This document shows positions 34,432 through 44,351 of a stretch of DNA of 64,000 nucleotides, one piece after another. How positions within the stretch are numbered: the first letter of the stretch is position 1; every line of letters begins with the position of its first letter. Source of the DNA: Ryuthela nishihirai (taxonomy: Eukaryota > Arthropoda > Arachnida > Araneae > Heptathelidae); assembly GCA_038380435.1 (NCBI GenBank), contig JAWZYU010000011.1:77745501-77809500 (forward strand), given 5' to 3'. The notes beneath the pieces were generated by a model. The model did not search any database, was not told the DNA's origin, and worked only from the letters and a program-made list of their open reading frames with translations. A program made the position numbers and the translations under genes.

Positions 34432-35466
34432 ATAAGCGCATAAGTGTGGGTGAAGGTGGCTATTTTTCGCTGCAAACACAAGTTTTTCGACAAAGATAGG
34501 GTGTTTCATTACAATCTAACACGGGATTTCATGTTTGTTTAGTTATTTTTCCTGCATGAGAATATTTCTAATCTATTTCATAGACAGCAGGTTACTTACT
34601 TCTGATCTAGCAAAGCCAAGGTTTGAGATCCATAGTAAGACACGAACGCTTGTGTTGTTTTCCTACCAAGATCCCGACATCCTCTCACCCCTTCTACTGG
34701 GTCGTATGAAAAAATCCTGTAACTGTTACGACAATTAGCTGCGTGAAGGCGTATTTATTTTTAAAGCAAAGACACACTAATTTCGGACTCGCTGGCTAGA
34801 GAACGATATATTAACATAAAGAGATACGTGATTTATACGGTTATAACCCGTTTGAGACACATCTAAGCCACATCATCAAGTAACAAGGCATAGACGAGTG
34901 CGATAACGCTCCAGCTATCGACACTGAGGTAGCAAGATCAAATCACGCTGTCGAAAGGAATTTTTTTTAAATACAGGAGACTTACTAAAAATAGTATGGA
35001 CTTTGGATGACACCGATTAAATGCTCAAAAACTGATTTGTGATGGGTCAACCAGGAGGGTCTTTAAAGAGGGGAGGGCTTAAAATATAGGTGGGTCAACC
35101 AGGGGAAATCAAGAAAAATCGAGAAGGGAGCTTTGAAATATAGGTGGGATCTGAAATCAAGAAAAATCGAGAAGGGGGGCTTAAAATATAGGTCAACCAG
35201 GGGGCCTTTAGAGAGGGGGGCTTAAAATATAGGTTGGGAAATCAAGAAAAATCGAGACTATTCGAGAAGGGAGCATGGTCGGTTGCGACATAGGGTTCAA
35301 AGTTCAATCTGAGAAGGCAAGGTGGACGATTGCGACATAGGGGTCAATTTCCGGTCGATTGCGACACAGGGGTCAAAGTCCAAAGCAGCCTTGCACTTTG
35401 GGCCGGTGACGTCATAGGGGGAAAGCACTGTGCAAAGGGGGATTCGTATACTGCGACTACACTACT

Positions 35467-36290
35467 CAAGTATATGTAAGTTGTATTTTAATTTCTCTCA
35501 ATCTGTGGAGTTTAGTTGTTACAAATATGGTATATTAGGATATAACGGAGGTGCAGCTGCCTTTTGTTACTTGCATTTTACTTCTTCTGATAATGCCACT
35601 TAAACCGCCCCACCACTCTTTTATGTACACTTGACAAATTTGAGAAGAGTTCGCGAAATGCTTTCTCAATCTTTTATCCATTTTTTAAACTTTTAAGTCG
35701 AAATGCAGATGTTCATTTTTAAGTGAAACGTATTCAATTAAGTGTTGACTTAAAAGTTGAGCTGGGAAATTAACCCTTAACATCTGACTGTGAGATTCAT
35801 ATTGATATGAATTCAAAGAGATGATAGCTTAGCGTGAGTTCATAGATAGTATATATGTATACCACTAAAGTATTAATGATGTAATTTATTACAATGACAC
35901 AAAATTATTACATGTTAATCAATTTTATATAAACACAAGTACATCTATTCCTCTCAGCATAAAGACAAATCACTTTGTATTGAATCTAATTTGTGAAACT
36001 GAATAACCTTAACAATACTTTGTACCTTATACATGTGAAACGCATAACATTAATCTCCCCTGAAAGACCCATTAACAAACTTAACTGTTGATTCCTCTTC
36101 TCCACGGAACCAGGCTTCATCTTAAATCAAATAAGAGCAGTCCTTTTACATAGCATTACACAACACTAATTTAATACACTATATTAATACAGGCAATTAA
36201 TCTTGCTAAGAAATAAAATAAGGGTTCTTTTAAATGAGTATTACATCAGAAAAGAACTTAAATTTAAGATTGTCTAAAAAATAATCTTCA
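35467..36290. other. AT-rich spacer, nothing recognised
   Basis: No supported gene or repeat was seen. Confidence 0.5.
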
Positions 36291-36294
36291 AATA

Positions 36295-37735
36295 TATGTC
36301 ACCGGCAAAGTTTGAAATCTGGCATTCTATAGAATGCCTAGGCATTGTATATGTCGCAGGGAGATGATAAAAATAGTGATTTGATCAAATCCCTAAGGTA
36401 TATGATCAATTCACGGAAGCTGTTAAAATAACAACTCTGTGGGGTGATTTCCCTGAAGAAAGTAAGTGATTTGATCAAATCCCTTAACTGTTTTAGTGAA
36501 AAGATGAAATAATATTGTTTAGATATTAAAAGTATTTATTTAGAGTAGCATTATTAAATGTAGAATAGTTAATACAACAATAGTCATTGAAACACAAATT
36601 ATTTATTCGAAACTAATTAACAGAAGAAATAGGTACTTAAGCTGATATTTTTAAAAACAGCATTATTAAATGTAGAATAGTTAATACAACAATAGTCATT
36701 GAAACTCAAATTATTTCGGCTATTACGGAATTGTAATTGCTTGTACATTGTACTTTTTTCGTTTTTTCCGAATCGCCTTTTTCACCTCTTATTATCTCCT
36801 TTCCGAATCGCCCTTTTAAGGTATTCTTAATGTATCTCGATCTACAATACACCGCCTGCCGAATTATTCAAAACGCCCTTCCTGAGCGAAGGCCAAGTGA
36901 GAACGAATCTGTAAAGTGATGAATCTCTTGAGTATGAATCTTCGGGTCACGTGACTCCGTGGTCCGAATTATAATGAAACGCCCCGAATGAGCGGAGGCC
37001 AAGTGAGAACGAATACGTCAAGTGGTGAATCTCTTGAGTATGAATCTTTAGCTCACGTGACACTACTTTGGACACTAGAAAGGGTCCTTTTTTTACCTTT
37101 CTGGGAAAAATGTTTAAGTAATGGTGCTAATTTAAATTGTTGAATGATTGTGACAGCTTCTTCTATCCTTTCGCGAGTCCACAAAGGTTTTTCTTTTTCA
37201 TGCCGCTTGTTCAAAAACGTCCTGATAGTTTCATTAAACTGTTCTTCAGATACAAATCCGGTCAGAGTTTGATTTTTTTCTATATCTGAACTCATTTTTC
37301 TACGGTAGGTACTCGATAAAACTCGAAATACAGAAAACAATAATAAAAATGCGCGCAACCTTCCTCACGTAATGTTTGGGCGCTGGCCGGCACGGACGCC
37401 AGAGCGGTGAGGTAAAGGAGAGTGGTAACAAGCGAAACATAGAGCTGGGCGAGTCCTGACTTGTTTATTTCATCTTTTCACTAAAACAGTTAAGGAATTT
37501 GATCAAATCACTTACTTTCTTCAGGAAGAGAAGAGAGTTCTTCCCCACAGAGTTGTTATTTTAACATCTTCCGTGAATTGATCATATACCTTAGGGATTT
37601 GATCAAATCCCTATTTTCATCATCTCCCTGCGACATATATAATGCCTAAAACTAGCCGGCAATGTATGAAACGATTCATATTTCACACATTTCTTAGGCA
37701 TTCTATAGAATGCCAAAAGGCAAATCGGCAAAGTA
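36295..37735. mobile_element. 1.4-kb element with long TIRs and palindromic tips
   Basis: The left end (36,300-36,512) and right end (37,465-37,735) are inverted repeats of about 215 bp. Shared blocks include GGCATTCTATAGAATGCC, GATGATAAAAATAGTG/GATTTGATCAAATCCCT, and CTTAACTGTTTTAGTGAAAAG. The interior holds two direct duplications (36,546-36,602 with 36,662-36,714; 36,868-36,952 with 36,980-37,061) and one small ORF. The superfamily is not recognised and TSDs are not clear. The GATTTGATCAAATC motif, itself a palindrome, recurs twice per arm. Confidence 0.65.
37053..37295 (-). CDS. 81-codon ORF inside the TIR element
   Basis: It starts MSSDIEKNQTLTGF and continues with EEQFNETIRTFLNKRHEKE and LWTRERIEEAVTIIQQFK. 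The alternation of a short helical segment and a T-R-E-R-IEEA-type helix loosely resembles the N-terminus of GINGER/KRBA2-type integrase proteins. That family resemblance is a weak inference. No DDE core follows. It is the only frame of note in the element. Confidence 0.25.
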   Translation of the reverse strand: MSSDIEKNQTLTGFVSEEQFNETIRTFLNKRHEKEKPLWTRERIEEAVTIIQQFKLAPLLKHFSQKGKKRTLSSVQSSVT

Positions 37736-38689
37736 TAAAATACTCCCGGCAGTGATGTTTAATGTCGTAATGCGAGTCACATGACTCTCGACGCTCGCCT
37801 CAAACAGAGAGCCAGAGCACTCAGTCCAATTCGAATTGACCAGTAAATGTTCCCCTGGGTCCCCTATAGGCTCACCCTGATTGCCAGATCCGCCAGTCCC
37901 TAGTTTCGGTAAAAAAGAGCGCCGTAGTTGGTCACTTTGGACACCAAAAAGACACCTTTCCATTCGGAAAAGCGCCCCCTAGCGTTGTAAGAGTGTAAAA
38001 GAGGGTTGCCTCAATAGGGATCCCAAAGTTTGAGAACCCTAGCTTTCATAGAAAGAGAGTTAAGGTCAAAAAACAGATTAAAAAAAGTCATCAAAAAACG
38101 ACATATCACAAGCATCTCGGAACTCCACTGAAATGGATTTGACAAGTAGTAAAGTGAAATACAAGTATCCTAACTCGAATTGCAAACTTCGAATATTCAA
38201 CACTTTACTGATTCGTTCTCACTTGGCTTTACCTCATTTGGGGCGTTTTTTATAATGCGGACGACAGATTCATTACAGGTTATGATGTTAATATTTCTGG
38301 CGGTAGTTCAGCATGGTATTTTTCTCTTTTTGTAGAAAAATCCCGTATCTTATATTTTGTACTTCTTACATTTTCACATGCATCTTTTCAATAAAAGCCT
38401 TTTTCATACTTTGCCGAAATAGTATTTGTCATTCTACATAATGCCTAGGGAAAGTATGTAATAATTCTCATATTTCATACATTGCCTAAAACCGCCGGGT
38501 ATTCTACAGAATGCCTAGGCATTCTATAGAATGCCGGCTTTTCATACATTGCCGGTAACATATATATATAAACAAGCTCTGCTCAAGAGAAAAAAATTAA
38601 AGTCAAATACAAATTTCATAAAATTAAGAGGTTTATTGGATTATAGACTCACCAATTAAATGCGATTTTATCAAATGCGATTTAATATT
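37736..38689. repeat. Further remnants of the same palindromic element family
   Basis: The stretch 38,200-38,260 is the inverse of 36,962-37,022 (GTTCTCACTTGGC block). At 38,400-38,560 there is another terminal block with three copies of ATTCTAYAGAATGCC and CATACATTGCCGG. Together with 36,295-37,735 this suggests a longer composite of two related elements. No gene is supported. Confidence 0.5.
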
Positions 38690-39230
38690 AGGGGGCTGTT
38701 TGATATTATTGGCTCTTCCTCTCTCGATAAACCTAGTTTCTTTAAAAATCTTACTAATCATTTTCTCTCTGCAGGTTAGTGGAACATAAATGAGATGGTT
38801 GCATAGAGAATATTCTCACACATCCTCACAGGAATTACAGTATTATAACATAGATAATCTAGCCGTGCAAGAGACCAGATGGACAGGAAAAGGTAAGATT
38901 TTTGAAAATAATTTTAAATTTCTCTTTTCATGGAGAAAGGATAGAAAGCATCTCCAAGGTGTAGGTTTGCTTCTCAGCAGACTTACCAGCAATGCTCTTC
39001 TAGGATATGACTACATTAATTAAAGGTTTCTTAGAGCTATATTTAAAACAAAAATTAAAGACTTGAATGTCATCTGTTACGCCCCCAGAGAGGACTTCCG
39101 ATGAGAACGAGAAGGATACGTTTTACAGCCAGCTTCAGGATATTTTGAATTCTATGAAGAAAGGAGATATTTCTCTTGTGCTAAGTGATTTATTACTAAC
39201 GATGGTACTGAGACGTAGTAGTAGAGTCCA
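38690..39230 (+). pseudogene. RTE-like LINE fragment, copy C (endonuclease)
   Basis: Plus-strand endonuclease region: LAVQETRWTGKGKIF, GVGLLLSRLTSNALLGYD, then in another frame DENEKDTFYSQLQDILNSMKK. Matches copies A and B but is truncated on the 3' side near 39,230. Frame changes at 38,780 and 39,020 make it dead. Confidence 0.75.
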
Positions 39231-39386
39231 TGCAGGTGGAAGGGGGCTGATTTCTGTATTACATAAGGTGTTTTTTTTTTGTGCGAGTGTTGGTTGGGAT
39301 TCACTTTTATATTTAAATTTATTTCTCTCAAATATTTTTTCCATATATTTAACTTGATAGCCAGCCTGCTGCCCAATATTATATAT

Positions 39387-39971
39387 ACAGGGTGGTTATA
39401 ATTAAACTGACAGTGCTCAGAGCGATGCAGAGGATCTATTTGATGGAAGTAAGGGTAAAATGAGAGTTCTAATTCAACGGTGGGTACACGTTAAGTCTAT
39501 GAGACCCACCACCCACCGCTCTTCAGCAGGCGACGGGCACAAACAGGTTTCCCAAGGTCAATGAACCCTCTGCGCACCGTGTTTTAGGTCAACCAAAGAC
39601 GTTCTGGATCAGTGCATACAAGCTAAGTATGGATGTGTGGGTGAGAGGGTGCATCTTTTACAGAGTTAGCAGATGGAAGTGGGGGGGGGGGGGTAAAACA
39701 GGTTTTGAGTCGGTGAATTCACCATTTCGTTTGCTGCAGCGGAAGAGTGCAGACGTGTTGTGATTGCTCCGCTTGAAGTCGGTTGAGTAACCTATAACTG
39801 AGGTGGCGGTCTTAATCCCCATGGATTTATAGGTCAACCAGTATTAACACTGTGCAATTAAGGACTTTCTTTCTGCAATCGTAATATTTTATATGCGCTG
39901 AGTTTGGTAGTTAGGTGAATTATCCCTGTAAACGTATTTGAAAAGTGTGAGAGGAATCATTACAATTAAAA
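39387..39971. other. Probable left end of the second PolB-encoding element
   Basis: A block starting ACAGGGTGGTTATAATTAAA at 39,387 looks like a DNA-element terminus and lies 585 bp before the zinc-finger start. The last 33 bases before the start codon match the corresponding segment at the right window edge in inverse. The true right end lies outside the window, so neither TIR length nor TSD can be checked. A poly-G run lies at about 39,680-39,692. Confidence 0.4.
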
Positions 39972-40159
39972 ATGTTTCCATGTGAAATTTGAGGTAAAAG
40001 CTTTGCTTATTCAACTGGCTTGGCACGTCATAAAAGATCTCACGAAGAAGTAAAACTGTTGGAGTGTGCAGAGTGTAAGTCAACATTTCTAAGGAGGGAT
40101 GCTCTCAGGCGTCATGAACTATCCCATAGTGCTGAAGCTCTATTCAAATGTGGAATGTA
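39972..40159 (+). pseudogene. Zinc-finger N-terminus of second PolB element, left inverted copy
   Basis: This encodes C2H2 fingers: the first begins MFPCEI and has TGA (39,990-39,992) where the second zinc cysteine is expected. Then come GKSFAYSTGLARHKRSH, LLECAECKSTFLRRDALRRH and LFKC. The same sequence lies inverted at 63,779-64,000, including the same stop. Homology stops at 40,159, after which a different part of the polymerase gene follows. The fingers would presumably bind DNA at the head of the polymerase protein. Confidence 0.85.
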
Positions 40160-40195
40160 TATATTCAAAATACTTTTATATATTAGATATATAAT

Positions 40196-41506
40196 AGTTC
40201 AAATACTATTCAAAACACATTTTATACCTAGATGCAAACAATTTATATGGTTGGGCAATGTCTCAGAGCTTACCAATAAGTGAATTCCAATGGATACACC
40301 AGACAGATATTAAAGAATTAGATATTTTAAATATTCCTCTTCACTCTGAAACAGGGTACATCTTAGAAGTGGACCTAGAATACCCCCAAATCACTGCATA
40401 ATGCTTATAGTGATTATCCACTCGCACCTGAAAAGTTCCGAGTAAAGCACTCCATGCTCTCATCTCACAGCAGAAATCTTGCTCAACACTTAGGGTTATG
40501 TCATCCATGTGGAATGGAGAAACTGATCCCAAATTTACATAACAAAGAGAAAAACGTTCTACATCATCGAAATCTTCAGCTCTACTTGTCACTAATAATG
40601 AAGCTGAAAAAGATATATCGAATATTATCATTTAGACAGTTGCCCTGGATGAAATCTTACATAAAATTCAACACTAATCGAAGGAAACAAGCAGAAAATG
40701 ATTTCGAAAAAGACTTTTTTAAATTAATAAACAACGCTGTTTTTGGAAAAACAATGGAAAACCTCAGGAACCATGTGAATATTCAACTCGTTAAGAAAGA
40801 GAAGAAAGCTTTGAAGTGAATTGCATCTCCTGCATTTCATGCCTTTCGTATCTTTAATGAGAATCTTGTCGCCATACAGATGAAGAAAATTGTGTTAAAC
40901 CTTAATAGGCCCATATATGCCGGTTTCACCATTCTTGACTTGAGCAAAACTCTTATGTACCAATTTCATTATGAGTACATATGCCAGAAATATGGAAAAA
41001 AGGCAAAACTATTATTTACAGACACAGAATTACAGACACAGTGCTATGGGATTGAGACCCAGGATGTGTCTCAAATGAGATGAGACCCAGGATATGACAT
41101 CAGGATATGAGATGAGACCCAGGATGAGACAAAAGAAAACGCACATCGCCTAGCAATTATGAACATTTCAAAAGTGAGTTAAATACCATGAAGAATGTGA
41201 GTTAAATACCATCAAGAAATGGACATGAAGAACGACATGCACTTATTCGACACCTCTGCTTACTCTCCTGAACATTTTTTATTCAGTTCTCAGAACAGAA
41301 AGGTATTAGGAAAAATGAAAGATGAACTTGATGGTATACCTGCCAGGTTCTTTATTGGTCTCCGCTCAAAAATGTATTGTCTTTTAACTGAAGAAGGTGA
41401 AAAGAAAACAGCAAAGGGCGTTGCAAGGAGAGCAGTTAGAGAAAATATCAGTTATCGTAATTATGAACACTGTTTACTAAAGAAGTCGACTTTCCCTATT
41501 GATTAA
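40196..41506 (+). pseudogene. C-terminal half of a B-family DNA polymerase (second element)
   Basis: Plus-strand remnant of the palm and thumb region of a protein-primed-type DNA polymerase B. Motif A is YLDANNLYGWAM (near 40,228), and the PLAPE-type block is near 40,420. Motif B is NNAVFGKTMENLRNH (near 40,730). Motif C is LLFTDTE, where a 13-bp duplication near 41,020 has destroyed the usual DTDS. A C-terminal GLRSKMYCLLTEEGEKK block lies near 41,360. At least five frame breaks are present. The N-terminal half is on the opposite strand at 57,884-63,965. This is a different family from the Polinton polymerase at 51,881-55,772. Confidence 0.85.
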
Positions 41507-41995
41507 GTGAAACTTTCAATTAGTGGCCATAATACTTAACACCATAGCTTCACGAAAGTTAGGACTCTCACGTTTGACGATAAAGATACATACTTTGCAA
41601 TGGCTGTGATAGCCTAGCACATGGACATTATAAAGCTATTGAAAACTGTAAGTACATAATGCTGTGCTAGAGATACTAGATGATTTTCGTAAACAAATAT
41701 TATGTGTATTATTTATTATTATTATAGTATTCATACTTCACATGGATAATTCTCTGCACCTAGGAGATGTACATATTTTGTGAAAATCTTAAGCATTTGT
41801 AAAAAAGCATCATTACTTCAACCTTGCAATGTATCGCTTATTCGTGTAAAAAACGCTATCTGTGAATAAAGTTTATTATTTTTGAAATTGTTTCTATGTG
41901 AATTACATTTGATTTAATTAGTACTAGTTCATTTTTAATATAAATATATATCGAAAAAAAAAAGAAAAAGGGGAGGGGACTTCCTATTATCTATT
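41507..41995. other. 3' flank of the split polymerase gene; Polinton target site
   Basis: AT-rich, no gene. It contains several AATAAA-like signals near 41,870. The last six bases, tctatt (41,990-41,995), are the left target-site duplication of the Polinton. Confidence 0.6.
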
Positions 41996-42742
41996 AGTAG
42001 TTTGCGCATCGCTCCAGAAGTTAGGTTCCTCCCCGCACGCCCCCACCCCCCCTACGCCAGCAGCTGATGTTCGAATGGGTTGACATTTATAACCGATTAA
42101 AAATGATTTATTAGCCTTCTCATTGTTGTGGGATTTTTAGCTCTATTCATTATAATGCGCAGCTGCAGACTCCAGGGAGAAAAAAATTTTAAGCCCCTCT
42201 GGCATTCGTTTGAAACAGCCGAACGGGTGACATTTATGTCCGATTAAAAAATTATTTATTAACCCTCTCTGGCATTCAGCAGATCCATGAGAAAAAAATT
42301 AATCCCCTCTGGCATTCGTATGCAAGCAGCCGGTTGACATTTATGTCCGATTAAAAAATTATTTATTAGCCCTCTCTGGCATTCAGCAGAACCGTTTGAA
42401 CGGGTTGACATTTATGTCCGATTAAAAAATTATTTATTAGCCATCTCTGGCATTCAGCAGATCCATGAGAAAAAAATTAAGCCCCTCTGGCATTCGTTTG
42501 AAACAGCCGAACGGCTGACATCGCTTTTAAATTATCCTTCTCATTTGTGAGGGAAGAATGGCATTCATAAGAATAAAGGATTGGCCGTTGACTGAACTCG
42601 CTGGTGAGAAAAAGTTTTTCAGCCGTACTCTAGCATTCGTTTGAACGGGTTGACATTTATGTCCGATTAAAAATTATTTATTAACCTTCTCGCCCTATTC
42701 ATTAGAATGTGCACCCGTGAGAAAAGTTTTTATCAGAATGTT
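41996..42742. repeat. Left TIR of the Polinton
   Basis: It starts AGTAGTTTGCGCATCGCTCC and matches the inverse of the right TIR almost perfectly for about 640 bp. Inside it, GACATTTATGTCCGATTAAA blocks recur at irregular 70-145 bp spacing, alternating with CTCTGGCATTC blocks. The right TIR has about 220 bp more of the same units, a difference expected from repeat-number slippage. Confidence 0.95.
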
Positions 42743-42812
42743 TTGTTATCATGAGAGTGCTATGATTGGCTGGCGTTTTTTATAGCGTTCTGCAACTTTA
42801 TTGGTAGAGTAT

Positions 42813-42824
42813 TGTATAAAAAAG
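42813..42824 (+). promoter_or_regulatory. TATA box of the first Polinton gene
   Basis: TGTATAAAAAAG lies about 28 bp upstream of the ATG at 42,852, just inside the left TIR. The same TATA-to-ATG layout recurs at 43,302, 51,170 and 55,800 (minus). Confidence 0.6.
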
Positions 42825-42851
42825 CTCGGACATCAGATTGGATCAGCAGAC

Positions 42852-43130
42852 ATGACTTTCGCAGACGCTATTTTGGATTCTGTGTTTCGTTTTTGGTGTG
42901 CACAGCCTTCCGAACCATTAGTGAAAATCTTTCCTGGTCTTTTAGAACAATTACTTGTTGGCATTATTGCAGAGCAATTACCAGAGTCGACCCCCGAGAA
43001 AGTGGCGTATGCTTTCACCTTGGAGGCCTACAAATACGGTTTTCCCGTGCTTGATGGACTGGAGACAATAGATTTTAACGAATTGGTGGAAATAGCGAAA
43101 GTGTCATATGCCATCGACCAGACGACTTAG
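42852..43130 (+). CDS. Small helical acidic protein, unknown (92 aa)
   Basis: The first plus-strand gene starts MTFADAILDSVFRFW. I chose this ATG because the upstream in-frame start lies within the TATA region. The protein is acidic and predicted helical by composition, with FPGLLEQLLVGIIAEQL and TLEAYKYGFPVLDGL. No domain is recognised. Its position next to the TIR, with its own TATA box, suggests an early gene. The frame is intact. Confidence 0.6.
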   Translation: MTFADAILDSVFRFWCAQPSEPLVKIFPGLLEQLLVGIIAEQLPESTPEKVAYAFTLEAYKYGFPVLDGLETIDFNELVEIAKVSYAIDQTT

Positions 43131-43301
43131 GCATCGATCTGCTGACAGATACGTTCAGGTGACGAACCCGTGCCATCGCATATACCCAGGTCTGCTAGAA
43201 CACCTTCTTTTCGACGTCTCCCGAACATGGAAATTGTGGGATCTGCGCTTCAACATCACGACTCTGCCCTACTGGACGATTTAGCAGAAACTGTCAGTAC
43301 T

Positions 43302-43312
43302 CTATAAAAACG
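43302..43312 (+). promoter_or_regulatory. TATA box of the Maelstrom-like gene
   Basis: CTATAAAAACG lies about 22 bp upstream of the ATG at 43,334. Confidence 0.6.
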
Positions 43313-43333
43313 ACCGGGTGAAGGGATTTTATT

Positions 43334-43861
43334 ATGAACCATGTATGCTGCGTTATAGATTTAGACGGCTTCACAGTAAACGGGAAATTTCTAACATGTG
43401 AGCTTGGTTATTCGGACTGTAGAGGTCTTATAGGCGTTTACAGATTCGACCTCTCCTTCGTCATGGACATTTCTCCCCACGACTGGAAAAGCATTCGTTA
43501 CGTGACCAAGCACATAACAGGCCTTCCTTTTTACCCTCGAACCGGTGAAGTGGTTTGGGAATATGATTGTTTAGACGATATCGTTCGCCATATCCATCAA
43601 AAGTGTCGTAAGCCTTTTACATCTACCGTCGCCTACAAGGGAGGATTCCACGAAAAACGTTTATTAGAGAGACTCTGCATAGAATCTCTGGATCTAGAGA
43701 AGTTTGGATGTCCACGCTTTAAAGATTTAACAAAAATACCAGGAACTGAATGTGGTTATCACACGGGGAAAGAGATACATTGTTCTCAAGCCGAAGTTGC
43801 ATCGTTTAGTACATGGTTGAACGACTATATAGAGAAAAATGTATCACTCATTAATCGGTGA
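43334..43861 (+). CDS. Protein with Maelstrom-like (degenerate DnaQ/RNase H-fold) pattern, 175 aa
   Basis: The N-terminus VIDLDGFTVNG (Asp9, Asp11) looks like a degenerate DnaQ exonuclease motif I. The C-terminal half has, in order, a Glu in GGFHEKRLLERL (Glu107), FGCPRF (Cys126), and CGYHTGKEIHC (His143 or His149, Cys150). This is the order of the E-C-H-C zinc site that defines the Maelstrom domain, a catalytically modified DnaQ fold found in a piRNA-pathway protein. The match is motif order and spacing only. Alternatives are another DEDD-type nuclease relative or an unrelated zinc protein. The frame is intact and overlaps the next ORF by 23 bp. Confidence 0.55.
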   Translation: MNHVCCVIDLDGFTVNGKFLTCELGYSDCRGLIGVYRFDLSFVMDISPHDWKSIRYVTKHITGLPFYPRTGEVVWEYDCLDDIVRHIHQKCRKPFTSTVAYKGGFHEKRLLERLCIESLDLEKFGCPRFKDLTKIPGTECGYHTGKEIHCSQAEVASFSTWLNDYIEKNVSLINR

Positions 43862-44351
43862 ACCGCACAATCAATTAGCGGCTTGTTCTTGGAGTTTTTA
43901 TGAAGAATATTTTTTCGGACATTGGTTAGACGAAGATCCTCCACATAATGAAAAGTCTTTATTAGTCGAAGATCATCCAAATAATGAAAAGTCTTTATTA
44001 GTCGAAGATCCTCCACATAATGAAAAACCTTTATTAGCCGAAGATCCTCCACATAATGAAAAGTGTTTATTAGTCGAAGATCATCCAAATAATGAAAAAC
44101 CTTTATTAGTCGAAGATCCTCCACATAATGAAAAGTCTTTATTAGTCGAAGATCCTCGAGAACGACGGAACCCTGTAAAATGCATGTTACCCGAAGAGGC
44201 CTCTCCAAAACGGAGGTTCATAAGAAAGTGGAAACCTGTATCTTTGAAGTATGAAGATTCTCCGATAGAGGAGCTGACAACACCTCCCAGGGGGGTGAAA
44301 CGGGGGCCATCTGCCGCTGAGCTTAGAATTAAGCGCCTGAAATGCTTGTAA
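43839..44351 (+). CDS. Tandem-repeat acidic protein, 170 aa
   Basis: It starts MYHSLIGEPHNQLAACSW and then holds six full and one partial 12-residue repeats of EDPPHNEKSLLV type (residues 32-107). It ends in a basic segment, PKRRFIRKWKPVSLKYE and GVKRGPSAAELRIKRLK, resembling a nuclear localisation signal. It overlaps the Maelstrom-like gene at its 5' end and the next gene by 10 bp. Such repeats are usually disordered binding modules. Function unknown. It may be a C-terminal extension of the upstream gene reached by frameshift. Confidence 0.55.
   Translation: MYHSLIGEPHNQLAACSWSFYEEYFFGHWLDEDPPHNEKSLLVEDHPNNEKSLLVEDPPHNEKPLLAEDPPHNEKCLLVEDHPNNEKPLLVEDPPHNEKSLLVEDPRERRNPVKCMLPEEASPKRRFIRKWKPVSLKYEDSPIEELTTPPRGVKRGPSAAELRIKRLKCL
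43932..44158 (+). repeat. 36-bp coding tandem repeat
   Basis: Six complete units plus a partial seventh, each starting GAAGATC and ending TTATTAGYC. Two alternating unit types (CCTCCACATAATG and ATCCAAATAATG cores) suggest expansion by larger blocks. The period is a multiple of three, so the frame is kept. Confidence 0.95.

Larger units (their letters stand above)
32871..35466. repeat. Right arm of the 2.6-kb inverted repeat pair
   Basis: Reverse complement of 19,885-22,487. Components run in mirrored order: conserved ORF, family-2 SINE (33,225-33,525, minus), hAT-like MITE (33,698-33,971) with nested 73-bp MITE (33,804-33,880), antisense small ORFs (34,089-34,431) and the TIR element (34,393-35,466). 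A local duplication of about 50 bp near 33,105-33,175 is private to this arm. Confidence 0.9.

Noticed and set aside
39135..39376. Minus-strand ORFs near 39.2 kb
   Set aside because: Antisense to the LINE endonuclease fragment; no motif.
40196..41506. C-terminal part of the Polinton's own polymerase
   Set aside because: Motif wording differs from the polymerase at 51,881-55,772 and it lies outside the Polinton TIRs; it belongs to the second element.
42080..42660. CRISPR-like array in the left TIR
   Set aside because: The repeats are irregular in length and spacing, there are no unique spacers of constant size, and the whole block is mirrored at the other end of a eukaryotic transposon.
43825..44208. 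Minus-strand repeat protein (LRLIKTFHYVED units)
   Set aside because: Antisense shadow of the 36-bp coding repeat; the plus-strand frame fits the element's gene order.
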